In this document: piece after piece, positions 1 through 9,207 of the stretch
Layout of the letters: every line of letters starts with the position of its first letter
How positions within the stretch are numbered: position 1 is the stretch's first letter
Assembly (NCBI GenBank): GCA_900555045.1
Contig: USJW01000027.1
Location: 1 to 45,268 of the forward strand
DNA: 45,268 nucleotides
Source: an uncultured Clostridium sp.
GTDB lineage: Bacteria; Bacillota; Clostridia; Lachnospirales; Lachnospiraceae
Reading direction: 5' to 3'
Notes under the pieces: model-generated
Database searches by the model: none
Told to the model about the DNA's origin: nothing
Seen by the model: only the letters and a program-made list of their open reading frames with translations
Translations under genes and position numbers: made by a program

Positions 1-44
1 GCCTAAATAAATCAAGTTCTCCTGATCAGAAACGGAGTGTTCCT

Positions 45-1898
45 ATGTCAAAATTCATTCCTTTTAAAACCATACGCGGGCGGATTATCACCTACACGGC
101 CGCCGCCATGCTGGCCCTCGCCATCGTCACGGTCACGGTCTGCTTTACCGTATTCCAGTCCTTCCTTCAGCGCAACCAGATTCAGTCGGCGGAGTACAAT
201 CTCCAGGTGGTCTCCCACAACGTGGAGGACAACATGAATAAAATCCTGGACTTTAGCCGCTGGTGCTGTTCCAACGCGGACATCGCCCACTATCTGGAGG
301 AATTCCAGGGCAGAGTGCGCATGCCCGACATCGCCTCCAGCGACTCCTCCCTGCGGATCACCGCCACCGCCACCTACGAGCGGCTGAAGGAGGAGTACCG
401 AAGCACATCCTCCGACGACTACGTGACGCGGGTGCTGATCTCGCCCCTAAACCGGCGCAACTACCTGCAGATCAACGACAAGGCGGCCTACGGGACGCCG
501 GACGCCGCTCAGATGATCTACGAGAGCGATTTTTTCGCCCCCATGTATCAGGCCGACGACTTTACCTGGGACGGCTTAAAGATGGACCCCTGCCTGGGAC
601 CGGGATACGAGAAGATCATCCCGGTGCTGCGCCCCATCTACAACCAATACAACTCCGACATCATCGGATGGGTTTACTTTTCCGTCTCCAGCCGCCTGAT
701 CACCAACTACCTGCACTCCTTCCCGCAGCCCCAGGACAGCGCCGTGTACGTGACCATCGGTTCCCGCTCCTACCTTTTAGATAAGAACGGTTCCTTCACG
801 AAGGCGGTTCCGCAGTTTACGGTGCGCTCCGACATGGAGAACGCCGCCAACAGCCCCGGCACCCGGGTGCAGAACTTCCGCATGGCCGACGGCTCCGGGC
901 GGGTGCTTGTGACCTGCCCGCTGGGCGTTGAGGGCTGGAGCATCTCCACTATCCTGTCCGAGTCTGCGCTCTCCGCCCAGCGCCAGGTGTACCTGCTGAT
1001 CATCGGCCTCATCGCCCTCTTCATCCTCTTTATGGGCTCCGGCCTGGCATTGACCCTGACCAAGGCCATCAGCCGGCCGGTCAAGCGGCTGTGCGGCAAG
1101 ATCGACGCCATCTCGGAGGGCGACTTCTCCCGCATGGAGGAGATCGAGGGGCCGGACGAACTGGGCATCATCGGCCGGGGCATCAACGACATGTCTGAGA
1201 ATGTGGTGTCCCTGATGGACAAGCGGGTGGACGACGAGCGCCAGAAGAAGGATCTGGAGTACCAGATCCTACAGAGCCAGATCAACCCCCACTTCCTTTA
1301 CAACACGCTAAACTCCATCAAGTGGATGGCCACCATCCAGAGCGCCACCGGCATCGCGGAGATGACCACCTCCCTGGCGCGGCTGATGAAGAACGTGTCC
1401 AAGGGGACCGCCGCCCAGATCACCTTACGCGAGGAGCTGGACCTGGTGAAGGACTACTTCCTGATCCAGAAATACCGCTACGGCGGCAGCATCGCCATCG
1501 AGTACCAGATCGCCTCCGAGGATCTCTACCAGTGCCTGATCCACCGCTTCACCCTCCAGCCCATCATCGAGAACGCCCTGTTCCACGGAATCGAGCCCAA
1601 GGGCCTGGCGGGCCTCATCGTGCTCCGCGCGGAGAGCTGCGAGTCCGAGCGGCTGGGGCGGCTGCTCAAAATTTCCATCACCGACAACGGCGTGGGCATG
1701 AGCCCCGAGACCATTGAGAGCGTCCTCTCGGGCGACGCGGCGCCCAGCGCGGACTTCTTCCGCAAGGTGGGGATCAACAACGTCAACCAGCGCATACGGT
1801 ACGCCTTCGGCGAGGACTACGGCATCTCCATCGAGAGCGTGGAGGGCGAGTACACCACCATGACCATCACGCTGCCATACCGCACGAAAGAGCTTTAA
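45..1898 (+). CDS. YesM-type sensor histidine kinase
   Basis: This is a membrane sensor kinase of 617 residues. A first membrane segment lies at about residues 14-36, an extracellular sensor region follows to about 310, and a second membrane segment lies at about 315-338. A HAMP domain comes next, then a His_kinase domain (PF06580 type) with the phospho-acceptor His416 in the motif QINPHFLYNTLNSIKW. The ATPase domain shows IENALFHGIEPK and ITDNGVGM. The ATG has GGAG seven bases upstream. The response regulator starts 12 bases after the stop, so the two are co-transcribed. Kinases of this family usually sense carbohydrate availability through a solute-binding partner; none is visible because the window starts here. 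The signal is unknown. Confidence 0.93.
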   Translation: MSKFIPFKTIRGRIITYTAAAMLALAIVTVTVCFTVFQSFLQRNQIQSAEYNLQVVSHNVEDNMNKILDFSRWCCSNADIAHYLEEFQGRVRMPDIASSDSSLRITATATYERLKEEYRSTSSDDYVTRVLISPLNRRNYLQINDKAAYGTPDAAQMIYESDFFAPMYQADDFTWDGLKMDPCLGPGYEKIIPVLRPIYNQYNSDIIGWVYFSVSSRLITNYLHSFPQPQDSAVYVTIGSRSYLLDKNGSFTKAVPQFTVRSDMENAANSPGTRVQNFRMADGSGRVLVTCPLGVEGWSISTILSESALSAQRQVYLLIIGLIALFILFMGSGLALTLTKAISRPVKRLCGKIDAISEGDFSRMEEIEGPDELGIIGRGINDMSENVVSLMDKRVDDERQKKDLEYQILQSQINPHFLYNTLNSIKWMATIQSATGIAEMTTSLARLMKNVSKGTAAQITLREELDLVKDYFLIQKYRYGGSIAIEYQIASEDLYQCLIHRFTLQPIIENALFHGIEPKGLAGLIVLRAESCESERLGRLLKISITDNGVGMSPETIESVLSGDAAPSADFFRKVGINNVNQRIRYAFGEDYGISIESVEGEYTTMTITLPYRTKEL

Positions 1899-1910
1899 GG
1901 GGGAATTGAT

Positions 1911-3533
1911 ATGATAAAATTACTGATTGTGGACGACGAGCCGCTGGTTCAGATCGGCATCAAATCCATGGTGAACTGGGAGAATTTAGGAATTGAGATC
2001 TGCGGCACGGCCATGAACGGCGAGGCGGCCCTAAAGCTGATCGAGGAGTATTCCCCGGAGATCGTGATCACTGACATCAAGATGCCAAAGATGAACGGGT
2101 TAGACCTGGTAAAGGCCTGCCGCGACACCTACGGGCAGATCCCCCTGTTCATCATTCTCACCAGCTACGAGGAGTTTCCGCTCATCAAGCAGGCCATGAG
2201 CTACCAGGCCGTGGACTATCTGGTGAAGCTGGAGCTGGACGCTGCTTCCCTGACGAGCTCCATTCAAAGGGCCTTAGAGCGCCTGGAAGAGTATCAGGCC
2301 AGCCAGGCCTACCGCAAAAAGGGCGGCGAGAACCGCCCCACCCTCCAGGGCTACCACGAGAAATTCTTCATGCGGCTGCTGCACAACCTGTTCGACAGCG
2401 AGGAGCAGTTCGAGATTCAGGCCAAGGACCTGCGGCTGGATTTCTCCGAACCCTTCTACCAGGCGGCCCACGGGGAGTTTCACAGCGATGCGGCCGGGAA
2501 CATGAACAACGGCCAGCAGATCAATCTCTACTCCAGCAGCCTCCAGATGATCCGGGAGATTCTGGGAAAGCATCTGCCCTGCTACGTTATCTCCCTGGAC
2601 CTAAAGCATTTCGCGGTGATCTTCCACTTTAAGGAGGAGTCCATGGCCGTAGGAGAGTCCATGGCGCAGGCCTGGGACGACGCCTGCCGGATGGTGGACG
2701 GGTATTTCAATGTCCACGTGACCGTGGGGCTGGGCTCCGCAGTCAGCCAGACCTCCCGCATCAGCGAGTCCTACCAGGAGGCCAGACAGGCCTTCTCCCT
2801 CACCTCCCGCCAGAACCCCGTGGCCACCATCGAGGAGCTGGACAGCAACGCCTTCCGCAACTCCTTCAACATCTCCGTCTTCAAGAGCGAGCTGACCCGC
2901 GCCTTCGAGGAGTTCGACACGGATGCCCTCAACGACACCCTGTCCCAGATCAGTGACCTGTTCGCCAGACAGCCCATGCGCTACCTCCAGGCGGTGGACG
3001 GCGCCTGCAATATCCTCTATCTGGCCCTGTCCCTGCTGCCGGACGGCGAGGAGACCCTAAGCCAGATCTTCGAGTCCTACGGGGACGGCTACCGCTCCAT
3101 CTACCGGATGAACAACGTGGAGCAGGTGCTCGAGTGGCTTGGCGTGCTGCGCGACGGCCTCTGCCAGGTGCTAAAGACCCGGCGCAAGACCTACAAGGAC
3201 CACGTGGTGACCAACGTCCAGAAATACATCAACAGCCACATCGAAGACCGGCTCTCCCTAAACGAGGTGGCCGCCGTGTTCGGCCTGAGCCCCAACTACT
3301 TGAGCTCCCTGTTCAAGAAAACCTGCAACATCGGCTTCTCCGAGTACATCACCCAGAAGAAGGTGGCCCGGGCCAAGGCCCTGCTCCTGGAGCAGGACAT
3401 GAAGATCTACGAGGTGGCGGACCAGCTGGGCTTTGAGAGCGCCTTCTACTTCAGCAAGGTGTTCAAGAAGGTGGAGGGAATCTCCCCCAGGGAGTACGTG
3501 CAGGAGAAGACCGTGCAGGCGGACGGAAAATAG
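1911..3533 (+). CDS. YesN-type AraC-family response regulator
   Basis: This is a cytoplasmic response regulator of 540 residues. The N-terminal receiver domain has the acidic pair in VDDEP (residues 8-9) and the phospho-acceptor Asp55 in ITDIKMPKMNG. A long middle region of about 300 residues resembles the linker of YesN proteins. The C-terminal AraC-type double helix-turn-helix (about 435-530) includes LSLNEVAAVFGLSPNYLSSLFKK and the signature FESAFYFSKVFKKVEGISPREY. The RBS AGGGGGAATTGAT precedes the ATG. It is the partner of the kinase just upstream and probably activates a carbohydrate gene set, plausibly including the heparinase-like gene that follows 53 bases later. Confidence 0.93.
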   Translation: MIKLLIVDDEPLVQIGIKSMVNWENLGIEICGTAMNGEAALKLIEEYSPEIVITDIKMPKMNGLDLVKACRDTYGQIPLFIILTSYEEFPLIKQAMSYQAVDYLVKLELDAASLTSSIQRALERLEEYQASQAYRKKGGENRPTLQGYHEKFFMRLLHNLFDSEEQFEIQAKDLRLDFSEPFYQAAHGEFHSDAAGNMNNGQQINLYSSSLQMIREILGKHLPCYVISLDLKHFAVIFHFKEESMAVGESMAQAWDDACRMVDGYFNVHVTVGLGSAVSQTSRISESYQEARQAFSLTSRQNPVATIEELDSNAFRNSFNISVFKSELTRAFEEFDTDALNDTLSQISDLFARQPMRYLQAVDGACNILYLALSLLPDGEETLSQIFESYGDGYRSIYRMNNVEQVLEWLGVLRDGLCQVLKTRRKTYKDHVVTNVQKYINSHIEDRLSLNEVAAVFGLSPNYLSSLFKKTCNIGFSEYITQKKVARAKALLLEQDMKIYEVADQLGFESAFYFSKVFKKVEGISPREYVQEKTVQADGK

Positions 3534-3586
3534 CCGCCGCGGCACTGTATTGTTGAATATTTGATTGTAAAAGGAGATTACCCGCC

Positions 3587-5425
3587 ATGCTCACGGAATT
3601 AGCTGAAAAAATCGACCGTCCCCTTCTGCCCTTTAAGCCCGCGGCCCCCATCGGGGACCGGGCGGCCTGGGAGGGGCTGGACACGGACATAAAAAAGATC
3701 CTTCTGGCCGCCGGGGAAGAGGCGCTAAAAACGCCTTTTCCGCACCTCTCTGCCACAGACTACCTCGCGTTCACCCGGACCGGAAACCGGACCGGCTACG
3801 AGGACAAGCTGTTCGCCAGAAGGACGCTGCTCGGCGACCTGGTTCTGGCCGAGTGCGTACAGAATAAGGGCCGGTTTCTGGACCACATCATCGACGGAAT
3901 TTTTGACATCTGCGGCGAGGCCGGATGGCAGCTGCCCGCCCACAACAGCTACATCCGCGACACGCCCCAGCTGCCGCTGCCGGACGTGACCCGCCCTGTG
4001 GTGGATCTGTTTGCCGCGGAGACCGCGGCGGTGCTGGCGGCGGTGGACTACTGCCTGGGGACCGCCTTAGACCGCGTAAGCCCCGCGATCCGCGTGATGA
4101 TCCGGGACAATGTGAACCGCCGGGTGTTAAAGCCCTACCTGTCGGAGCACTTCTGGTGGATGGGCGACGGGGAGAGCCACATGAACAACTGGACCGTCTG
4201 GTGCACGCAAAATGTGCTGCTGGCGGCGTTTTTGCTGGAATGTGAGGAAGATGTGGCGAACAGACGGGCGGACCGGGCGGACGGCCCCCGTCTTCTCCCC
4301 AAAGCTTGTCAAAGCATCGACTACTTCCTGGATGAGTACGGCGAGGACGGCTGCTGCGACGAGGGGGCGCAGTACTACCGGCACGCGGGGCTCTGTTTGT
4401 TCGGCTGCCTGGATCTCCTAAACAGCGTCACGGGCGGCGCGTTTCTGGACTGCTTCCGGAATCCTAAGATCCGCAACATCGCAGCCTACATTTTAAACGT
4501 CCACGTGGACGGGCCCTACTACGTGAACTTCTCCGACTGCTCCCCCATCGCCGGGAGATGTGAGGCCAGGGAGTACCTGTTCGGCAAGCGCACCGGAAAC
4601 CGGGATCTGATGGCCTTCGCCGCTGCGGACTATGCAGACTGCCCGCGGCCGGACCTGCCGTGGGAGCACAACCTGTTCTACCGGACCCAGGCCCTGTTTG
4701 CCCGCCGGGAGATCTTGGACTTCGCCGCCGCGCAGGCGGGCGTTCCCGTCCCACACCCGGACAGGTACTACCCCAGCGTGGGCCTGTTCATCGCCCGGGA
4801 TGACCGCCTCTGCCTGGCCGTGAAGGCGGGCGACAACGACGACAGCCACAACCACAACGACACGGGCAGCTTCACCGTCTACAAGGACGGGCGGCCCCTT
4901 TTCATCGACCTGGGGGTGGAGAGCTACACCCGAAAGACATTCTCCCCCCAGCGCTACGAGATCTGGACCATGCAGTCCTCCTACCACAATCTTCCCTCCT
5001 TCGGCGGCCTCGCGCAAAAAGACGGGCCCCAGTATAAAGCCCGCCAAGTGGAATGCCGGTTGGATGAACGCCTCTGTTCCCTCTCCATGGACATCGCGCC
5101 CGCCTACCCGGATCCGGCCGTGGCCTCCTACCGCCGCACGGCGGTGCTGGAGAAGGGGCGCGGCATCACGATCTCGGACCGCTACGAGGGAACGCGCCTT
5201 CCCGCCGTCCTCTCCCTCATGACCTATGAGATCCCACACTGGGAGGCGGCGGACAATCTTCTGCGCGTGGGAACCCTTGGAACCTGCCGGATTTCGGGCG
5301 CCGCGGACGTCCAAACGGAGGAGATCCCCGTCACGGATCCCCGCCTGGCCATCGCCTGGAAGCACCCGGTGTACCGCACCCTGGTGACCCTTCGCGGCGG
5401 GGAGCTGACGCTTCAGATCGAATAG
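3587..5425 (+). CDS. heparinase II/III-like protein, cytoplasmic
   Basis: This 612-residue protein has an all-helical N-terminal half resembling the alginate-lyase/heparinase toroid and a C-terminal beta-rich heparinase II/III domain. The motif HNHNDTGSFTVYKDG followed by FIDLGVESYTRK and MQSSYHNLPS (about residues 420-475) is characteristic of PF07940. There is no signal peptide, so it should act on oligosaccharides already imported. The family includes lyases for uronic-acid polysaccharides such as heparin and alginate; substrate cannot be assigned. The start has AAAGGAGATTACCCGCC upstream. It follows the two-component system by 53 bases on the same strand, suggesting that system controls it. 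No intrinsic terminator is seen in the 18 bases before the convergent next gene. Confidence 0.85.
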   Translation: MLTELAEKIDRPLLPFKPAAPIGDRAAWEGLDTDIKKILLAAGEEALKTPFPHLSATDYLAFTRTGNRTGYEDKLFARRTLLGDLVLAECVQNKGRFLDHIIDGIFDICGEAGWQLPAHNSYIRDTPQLPLPDVTRPVVDLFAAETAAVLAAVDYCLGTALDRVSPAIRVMIRDNVNRRVLKPYLSEHFWWMGDGESHMNNWTVWCTQNVLLAAFLLECEEDVANRRADRADGPRLLPKACQSIDYFLDEYGEDGCCDEGAQYYRHAGLCLFGCLDLLNSVTGGAFLDCFRNPKIRNIAAYILNVHVDGPYYVNFSDCSPIAGRCEAREYLFGKRTGNRDLMAFAAADYADCPRPDLPWEHNLFYRTQALFARREILDFAAAQAGVPVPHPDRYYPSVGLFIARDDRLCLAVKAGDNDDSHNHNDTGSFTVYKDGRPLFIDLGVESYTRKTFSPQRYEIWTMQSSYHNLPSFGGLAQKDGPQYKARQVECRLDERLCSLSMDIAPAYPDPAVASYRRTAVLEKGRGITISDRYEGTRLPAVLSLMTYEIPHWEAADNLLRVGTLGTCRISGAADVQTEEIPVTDPRLAIAWKHPVYRTLVTLRGGELTLQIE

Positions 5426-5443
5426 GGGATATGGGATGGGCGC

Positions 5444-6406
5444 CTACTGATCCGCAATCTCAATGCTGTCAAAGATCTGCCGGATCTCGCGCTCCATCGG
5501 CTTATCCAGCCTCCCCATCACCCCCACAATGACGCTGTAGTACCGGCCGTCCAGACGAAACCACCTCACCACCGAGTAGAGGCGGTGCGTCTCCTCCTCC
5601 TGAGCCATCACAAACTCCTCGTACGCTGTGCCGTCCATCTCCCCGCAGACCGGCTCGCCCACCAGCATGTCCCAGTCCACGTCGACCTCATCCTTTGTCT
5701 CAAAGAACATCACGGTCATCTTTTTCCCGGTCGCCTGCATCCCCACCATGCCCTCCCGGTCGATCACGCTCCGGTCCAGGGGCAGCAGGACAGAGACCGC
5801 GCTTCCCGGAATTCTCCAGCGCTCCCAGGCGTCCATGTCCTCGGGCGCACTGTAGCGCATGCCGCCGTGGCACGCCAGCGCGGCCCCCACGAGGCCAATA
5901 AACACCGCGGCCAGCGCCAGGCGGTCGAAGCGCCGCCCCTCCTCCCACTCCCTCTCCTCCGCCTCTTTCTCCTCTTCCTCCCGGCCGTTTCGCAGCACGA
6001 TCAGGGCAGATAACAGCACCGCGAGGAAGGGGATGCCGTAAAACACCACAAAGAGGACCGCCAAAATCGGCACCGGCATGCCGGGACCATTGGCCGAGGC
6101 CAGGATAAACAGCAGGGAAAAGCAGGAGGAACACAGGCCCGCCATCAGGCTGAACACCACCGCGGCCACCGCAAACACCTTTTTTCGCCAGATTAAGGCC
6201 ACCGACAGAACCGCCAGCACCGCGCCCACCGCCGCGCTGTACCACACCGGGTAGGCAAACCGCTCCAGCGCGAACGCCAAATCCCTGTTGTTCGTGACCG
6301 TCCACTCCAGCACGCCTGCGATGAGCACCGTCAAAAGCGCGTTCACAAACACCGCCTTTCGCAGCCCGCTAAATCCCCCCGCCTGATTCCCCTTCGTCGC
6401 TCCCAT
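5444..6406 (-). CDS. membrane protein of unknown function
   Basis: I do not recognise the family. The start was placed at the ATG with AGGAGGGCGT directly upstream, giving 320 residues. A longer reading frame reaching 6481 would begin between the promoter -10 box and the likely transcription start. Four hydrophobic segments lie in the N-terminal 140 residues, then a charged stretch rich in Glu and Arg, then a fifth hydrophobic segment. A soluble C-terminal domain of about 120 residues follows, with the look of a lipoprotein-like or PsbP-like domain (segments IPGSAVSVLLPLD and MTVMFFETKDEVDVDWDML). The topology suggests four or five membrane passes with the last domain outside. It converges with the heparinase-like gene and is transcribed alone from its own promoter. 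Confidence 0.7.
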   Translation of the reverse strand: MGATKGNQAGGFSGLRKAVFVNALLTVLIAGVLEWTVTNNRDLAFALERFAYPVWYSAAVGAVLAVLSVALIWRKKVFAVAAVVFSLMAGLCSSCFSLLFILASANGPGMPVPILAVLFVVFYGIPFLAVLLSALIVLRNGREEEEKEAEEREWEEGRRFDRLALAAVFIGLVGAALACHGGMRYSAPEDMDAWERWRIPGSAVSVLLPLDRSVIDREGMVGMQATGKKMTVMFFETKDEVDVDWDMLVGEPVCGEMDGTAYEEFVMAQEEETHRLYSVVRWFRLDGRYYSVIVGVMGRLDKPMEREIRQIFDSIEIADQ

Positions 6407-6464
6407 ACGCCCTCCTGTCACAAAACGCGGCCGCAGCCCGGTTTTGTTGGTTTTTGATACCCCC

Positions 6465-6493
6465 ATTGTATCACACCCCAAACCGTTTGCCTA
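6465..6493 (-). promoter_or_regulatory. sigma-A promoter of the membrane protein gene
   Basis: On the minus strand TAGGCA (6488-6493) is followed after 17 bases by TACAAT (6465-6470). This is 4/6 and 5/6 to consensus at ideal spacing. The transcript would start near 6458, about 50 bases before the chosen ATG. Confidence 0.6.
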
Positions 6494-6529
6494 CCGCGCG
6501 TTCCCCGGGCCCGCAACCCGTCATGCCAG

Positions 6530-6556
6530 AAAAAGACCGTCCAAAAACGGACAGTC
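6530..6556 (-). terminator. Rho-independent terminator of the 2-oxoacid oxidoreductase operon
   Basis: On the minus strand GACTGTCC pairs with GGACGGTC around a T-rich loop (6535-6556) and is followed by TTTTTC. It lies 19 bases beyond the CoA-transferase stop codon. Confidence 0.8.
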
Positions 6557-6574
6557 TCTTCCTTACCATATTCA

Positions 6575-7897
6575 CTATAATAGAAAACCCATCTGCTTTG
6601 CCTGGGCTGTCAGCTCCTCGCGGAACTTCGGGTGCGCAATGCTGATCAGGAGTTTGGCGCGCTCACTCACGCTCTTACCGCTCAGCCGGACTAAGCCGTA
6701 CTCGGTGGCCACGTAGTCCACATCGTTTCTGGACAGCGTCACCGCCGTGCCCGGTGCGTGGGACAGGCAGATCTTGGAAATCTCCCCGTGCTTCGCCGTG
6801 GATGCCAGCGCAATGATGGACTTGCCGCCGGTGGCGTGGATGGCCCCGGTGACGGTGTCCACCTGGCCGCCGGTGCCGCTGTACTGCATGGGGCCGATGC
6901 TCTCGGAGGACACCTGGCCCAAAAGGTCGATGCCCATGGCTGTGTTGACGGAAACCATCTTATAGTTCTGGGCGATCACGTAGGGATTATTCACGTACCG
7001 GCACGGGTGCATGGCCACGCAGGGGTTGTGGTCCATAAAGTCGTAGAGCCTCTGGGAACCGCGGCTGAAGGAGCCCACGATGATTCCCTTGTTGATGCTC
7101 TTTTTGCGGCCGTTGACCGCGCCTGCCTCCACCAGCTCCAAAATGCTGTTGGTGATCATCTCCGTGTGCACGCCCAGATCCCGCTTGTCTAGGAAGGCGT
7201 GGGCCACCGCGTCGGGGATGGCGCCGATTCCCAGCTGGATGGTGGAGCCGTCCTCCACCAGCTCCGCCACAAACTGTCCGATCTTCTCCTCCACCGCTCC
7301 GTAGGGAAGGGGATCTAATACCTCCATCGGATGGTCATACTCGTAGATGCCGTCCACCTCGCTGATGTGGATCTCATTATTTCCGTAGATCACCGGAAGG
7401 CTGGGAACCACCTCCAAATAAATCTTCTTTGCCGCGTCGTGGAAATCCGCCTCATCCACGTTTGCCAGGGAGGTGCGGAAATATCCGGTCCGCTCATCCA
7501 TGGGGCACACGGCCGCCACATACACGTCCACGACCCCGCCGTGGGCCTGGACCGCCTTGGCGCCCTGGCTGTGGTAGTGGGTGGGAACATACTCCACCCG
7601 CCCCTCGCGCATGTACTCCCGCTCATCCTTCGCCAGCACGAAGCCCGTCAGAGTGCGGATCCTGCCCTTGCAGTCCTCGTTTTCCAGGAAAGCGAAATCA
7701 CCCTTCTTGTAGGTGGTGCCGTAGAAAAAGTCGATGCCGCGCTCAAGTCTTGGGGCGACCTTATGGATATTTTTGTAAAAAAGCAGAGGGGCGTTGACGC
7801 CGCCGCTGGTCGCGACAAAATCTCCGTCCTGGATCGCCGCCAGCGCATCGTCCACCGTGCACTGCTTGGCTTTGTACTCTTCCAGATACCGGTTCAT
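6575..7897 (-). CDS. acetyl-CoA hydrolase/CoA-transferase family protein
   Basis: This 440-residue enzyme belongs to the Cat1/4-hydroxybutyrate CoA-transferase family. HTEMITNSILELVEAGA carries the expected catalytic glutamate, and GTGGQVDTVTGAIHATGGKSI is the CoA-binding glycine-rich loop typical of the family. It moves CoA from an acyl-CoA to a free acid such as acetate. Its ATG overlaps the stop of the gamma subunit gene as ATGA, so it is the last gene of the 2-oxoacid:ferredoxin oxidoreductase operon. I infer that it releases the acid from the acyl-CoA made by that enzyme, with acetyl-CoA generated for ATP synthesis. Whether the acyl group is succinyl or branched-chain cannot be read from the sequence. 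Confidence 0.88.
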   Translation of the reverse strand: MNRYLEEYKAKQCTVDDALAAIQDGDFVATSGGVNAPLLFYKNIHKVAPRLERGIDFFYGTTYKKGDFAFLENEDCKGRIRTLTGFVLAKDEREYMREGRVEYVPTHYHSQGAKAVQAHGGVVDVYVAAVCPMDERTGYFRTSLANVDEADFHDAAKKIYLEVVPSLPVIYGNNEIHISEVDGIYEYDHPMEVLDPLPYGAVEEKIGQFVAELVEDGSTIQLGIGAIPDAVAHAFLDKRDLGVHTEMITNSILELVEAGAVNGRKKSINKGIIVGSFSRGSQRLYDFMDHNPCVAMHPCRYVNNPYVIAQNYKMVSVNTAMGIDLLGQVSSESIGPMQYSGTGGQVDTVTGAIHATGGKSIIALASTAKHGEISKICLSHAPGTAVTLSRNDVDYVATEYGLVRLSGKSVSERAKLLISIAHPKFREELTAQAKQMGFLL

Positions 7898-8454
7898 CGG
7901 CGGTCATCCTCCTTCCACTTCTGAATCACCTCCACGCCCGCCTTGAAGGCCTTCCGGTTCAGCTCGATGAGCTCCGGCTTCTTCCCCAGCTTGTGCATGG
8001 CGATCTCCTCCGCGCGGTCTAGCGGGATCGTGTTCACCAGGGCCATGTAGGCGCCGAACATGATCACGTTGGCCACCTTGCGGTTTCCAAGCTCGTAGGC
8101 CATGTTGTCGATATCCACCTTCACGATCTGGATGTCGTCTCTCCCGGTGTCGGAGGTGTCCACGATGGAGCTGTTCACAAGCAGAGTGCCTCCCTCGCGC
8201 AGTCTGGGCAGAAAGTCCACCATGGAGGGCTGGTTTAAGGCGCAGAGCACATCCAGCTTGTTGGAGGTGGGCGCGCCGATCATCTTGTCGGACTGGATCA
8301 CGGTGCAGTTGGCCGTGCCGCCCCGCTGCTCCGCCCCGTAGGACGGGAAGAATGTCGCGTTCAGCCCCTGCTCCATGGCGCACTCGCCGATCAGCTTTCC
8401 AATCATCATCACGCCCTGGCCGCCAAAGCCTGCGATCATCAAACGGTTAATCAT
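7894..8454 (-). CDS. 2-oxoacid:ferredoxin oxidoreductase, gamma subunit
   Basis: This is a 186-residue cytoplasmic subunit of the pyruvate/ketoisovalerate oxidoreductase gamma family. It opens with INRLMIAGFGGQGVMMIGKLIG and has SYGAEQRGGTANC and ALNQPSM, all family hallmarks. The domain binds CoA in this enzyme class. Its ATG overlaps the TGA of the beta gene, and its own TGA overlaps the ATG of the CoA-transferase, so translation of the three genes is coupled. It forms a four-subunit complex with the alpha, beta and ferredoxin subunits encoded upstream. Confidence 0.93.
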   Translation of the reverse strand: MINRLMIAGFGGQGVMMIGKLIGECAMEQGLNATFFPSYGAEQRGGTANCTVIQSDKMIGAPTSNKLDVLCALNQPSMVDFLPRLREGGTLLVNSSIVDTSDTGRDDIQIVKVDIDNMAYELGNRKVANVIMFGAYMALVNTIPLDRAEEIAMHKLGKKPELIELNRKAFKAGVEVIQKWKEDDRR

Positions 8455-9203
8455 TCCGCCACCTCCTCATCACTGTCTTTATAGATTCCAAGCGGGAATT
8501 CCTTCATCACCTTCTCCTGGATCATCTTCACGCTCTCCAGGGGAGACATGCCCCAGTTGGTCGGGCAGTTGCTGAGCATCTCCACAAAGGAGAAGCCCTT
8601 CTTGTCGATCTGGTTCTGGAACGCCTTGCGCAGGGCTTCCTTGGACTTGCGGATATTGGCCGGGGTGTCAAGAGCGAAGCGCCCGGAATATTTCACGCCT
8701 CTTAGGGTCGCCATGAGCTCCGCCATGTGCATGGGGTAGCCGGTCAGCTTGGGATCTCTTCCGTCCACCGTGGTGGTGGTCTTCTGGCCGATCAGCGTGG
8801 TGGGGGACATCTGTCCGCCGGTCATGCCGTAGTTGCAGTTGTTGACATAGAACACGCAGATATTTTCCCCGCGGTTGGCGGCGTGCATCACCTCGGCAAA
8901 GCCGATGGAGCTCAAATCGCCGTCGCCCTGATATGTAAACACGATGCTGTCGGGATTGCACCGCTTTAAGCCCGTCGCAAAGGCCGGAGCGCGGCCGTGG
9001 AGCGCGCAGCCCTGATCGATGAGAACGCAGGGGGAGCTGTTGTTCGCGCAGCCGATGGGCTGAATCATCACAGCGCGATCGGCAATTCCCAGTTCCTCAA
9101 TGACCTGCATACAGATCTTCACAAATGTACTGTGCATGCAGCCCGGGCAGAATTTATTATTTGTAATATCCAGACTTTCTGGTCTGCTGTATATCTTTTC
9201 CAT
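8451..9203 (-). CDS. vorA: 2-oxoacid:ferredoxin oxidoreductase, beta (TPP-binding) subunit
   Basis: This is a 250-residue thiamine-diphosphate-binding subunit. FCPGCMHS (near residue 20) and IGCANNSS belong to the KorB/VorA type, and TYQGDGDLSSIGFAEVMHAANRGENI with NNCNYGMTGGQ is the TPP/Mg motif GDG-(x)-N. The start was moved from 9236 to the ATG at 9203, which has AAAGGAGAGTGAAGCA before it; the longer form would overlap the alpha gene. It performs the decarboxylation step. The subunit type fits branched-chain 2-oxoacid or 2-oxoglutarate enzymes, so the symbol is tentative. Confidence 0.9.
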   Translation of the reverse strand: MEKIYSRPESLDITNNKFCPGCMHSTFVKICMQVIEELGIADRAVMIQPIGCANNSSPCVLIDQGCALHGRAPAFATGLKRCNPDSIVFTYQGDGDLSSIGFAEVMHAANRGENICVFYVNNCNYGMTGGQMSPTTLIGQKTTTTVDGRDPKLTGYPMHMAELMATLRGVKYSGRFALDTPANIRKSKEALRKAFQNQIDKKGFSFVEMLSNCPTNWGMSPLESVKMIQEKVMKEFPLGIYKDSDEEVAE

Positions 9204-9207
9204 TGCT

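Noticed and set aside
4493..5365. 290-residue leftward open frame within the heparinase-like gene
   Set aside because: Antisense shadow of a gene with clear family motifs; composition is Gly/Val/Arg-rich without domains.
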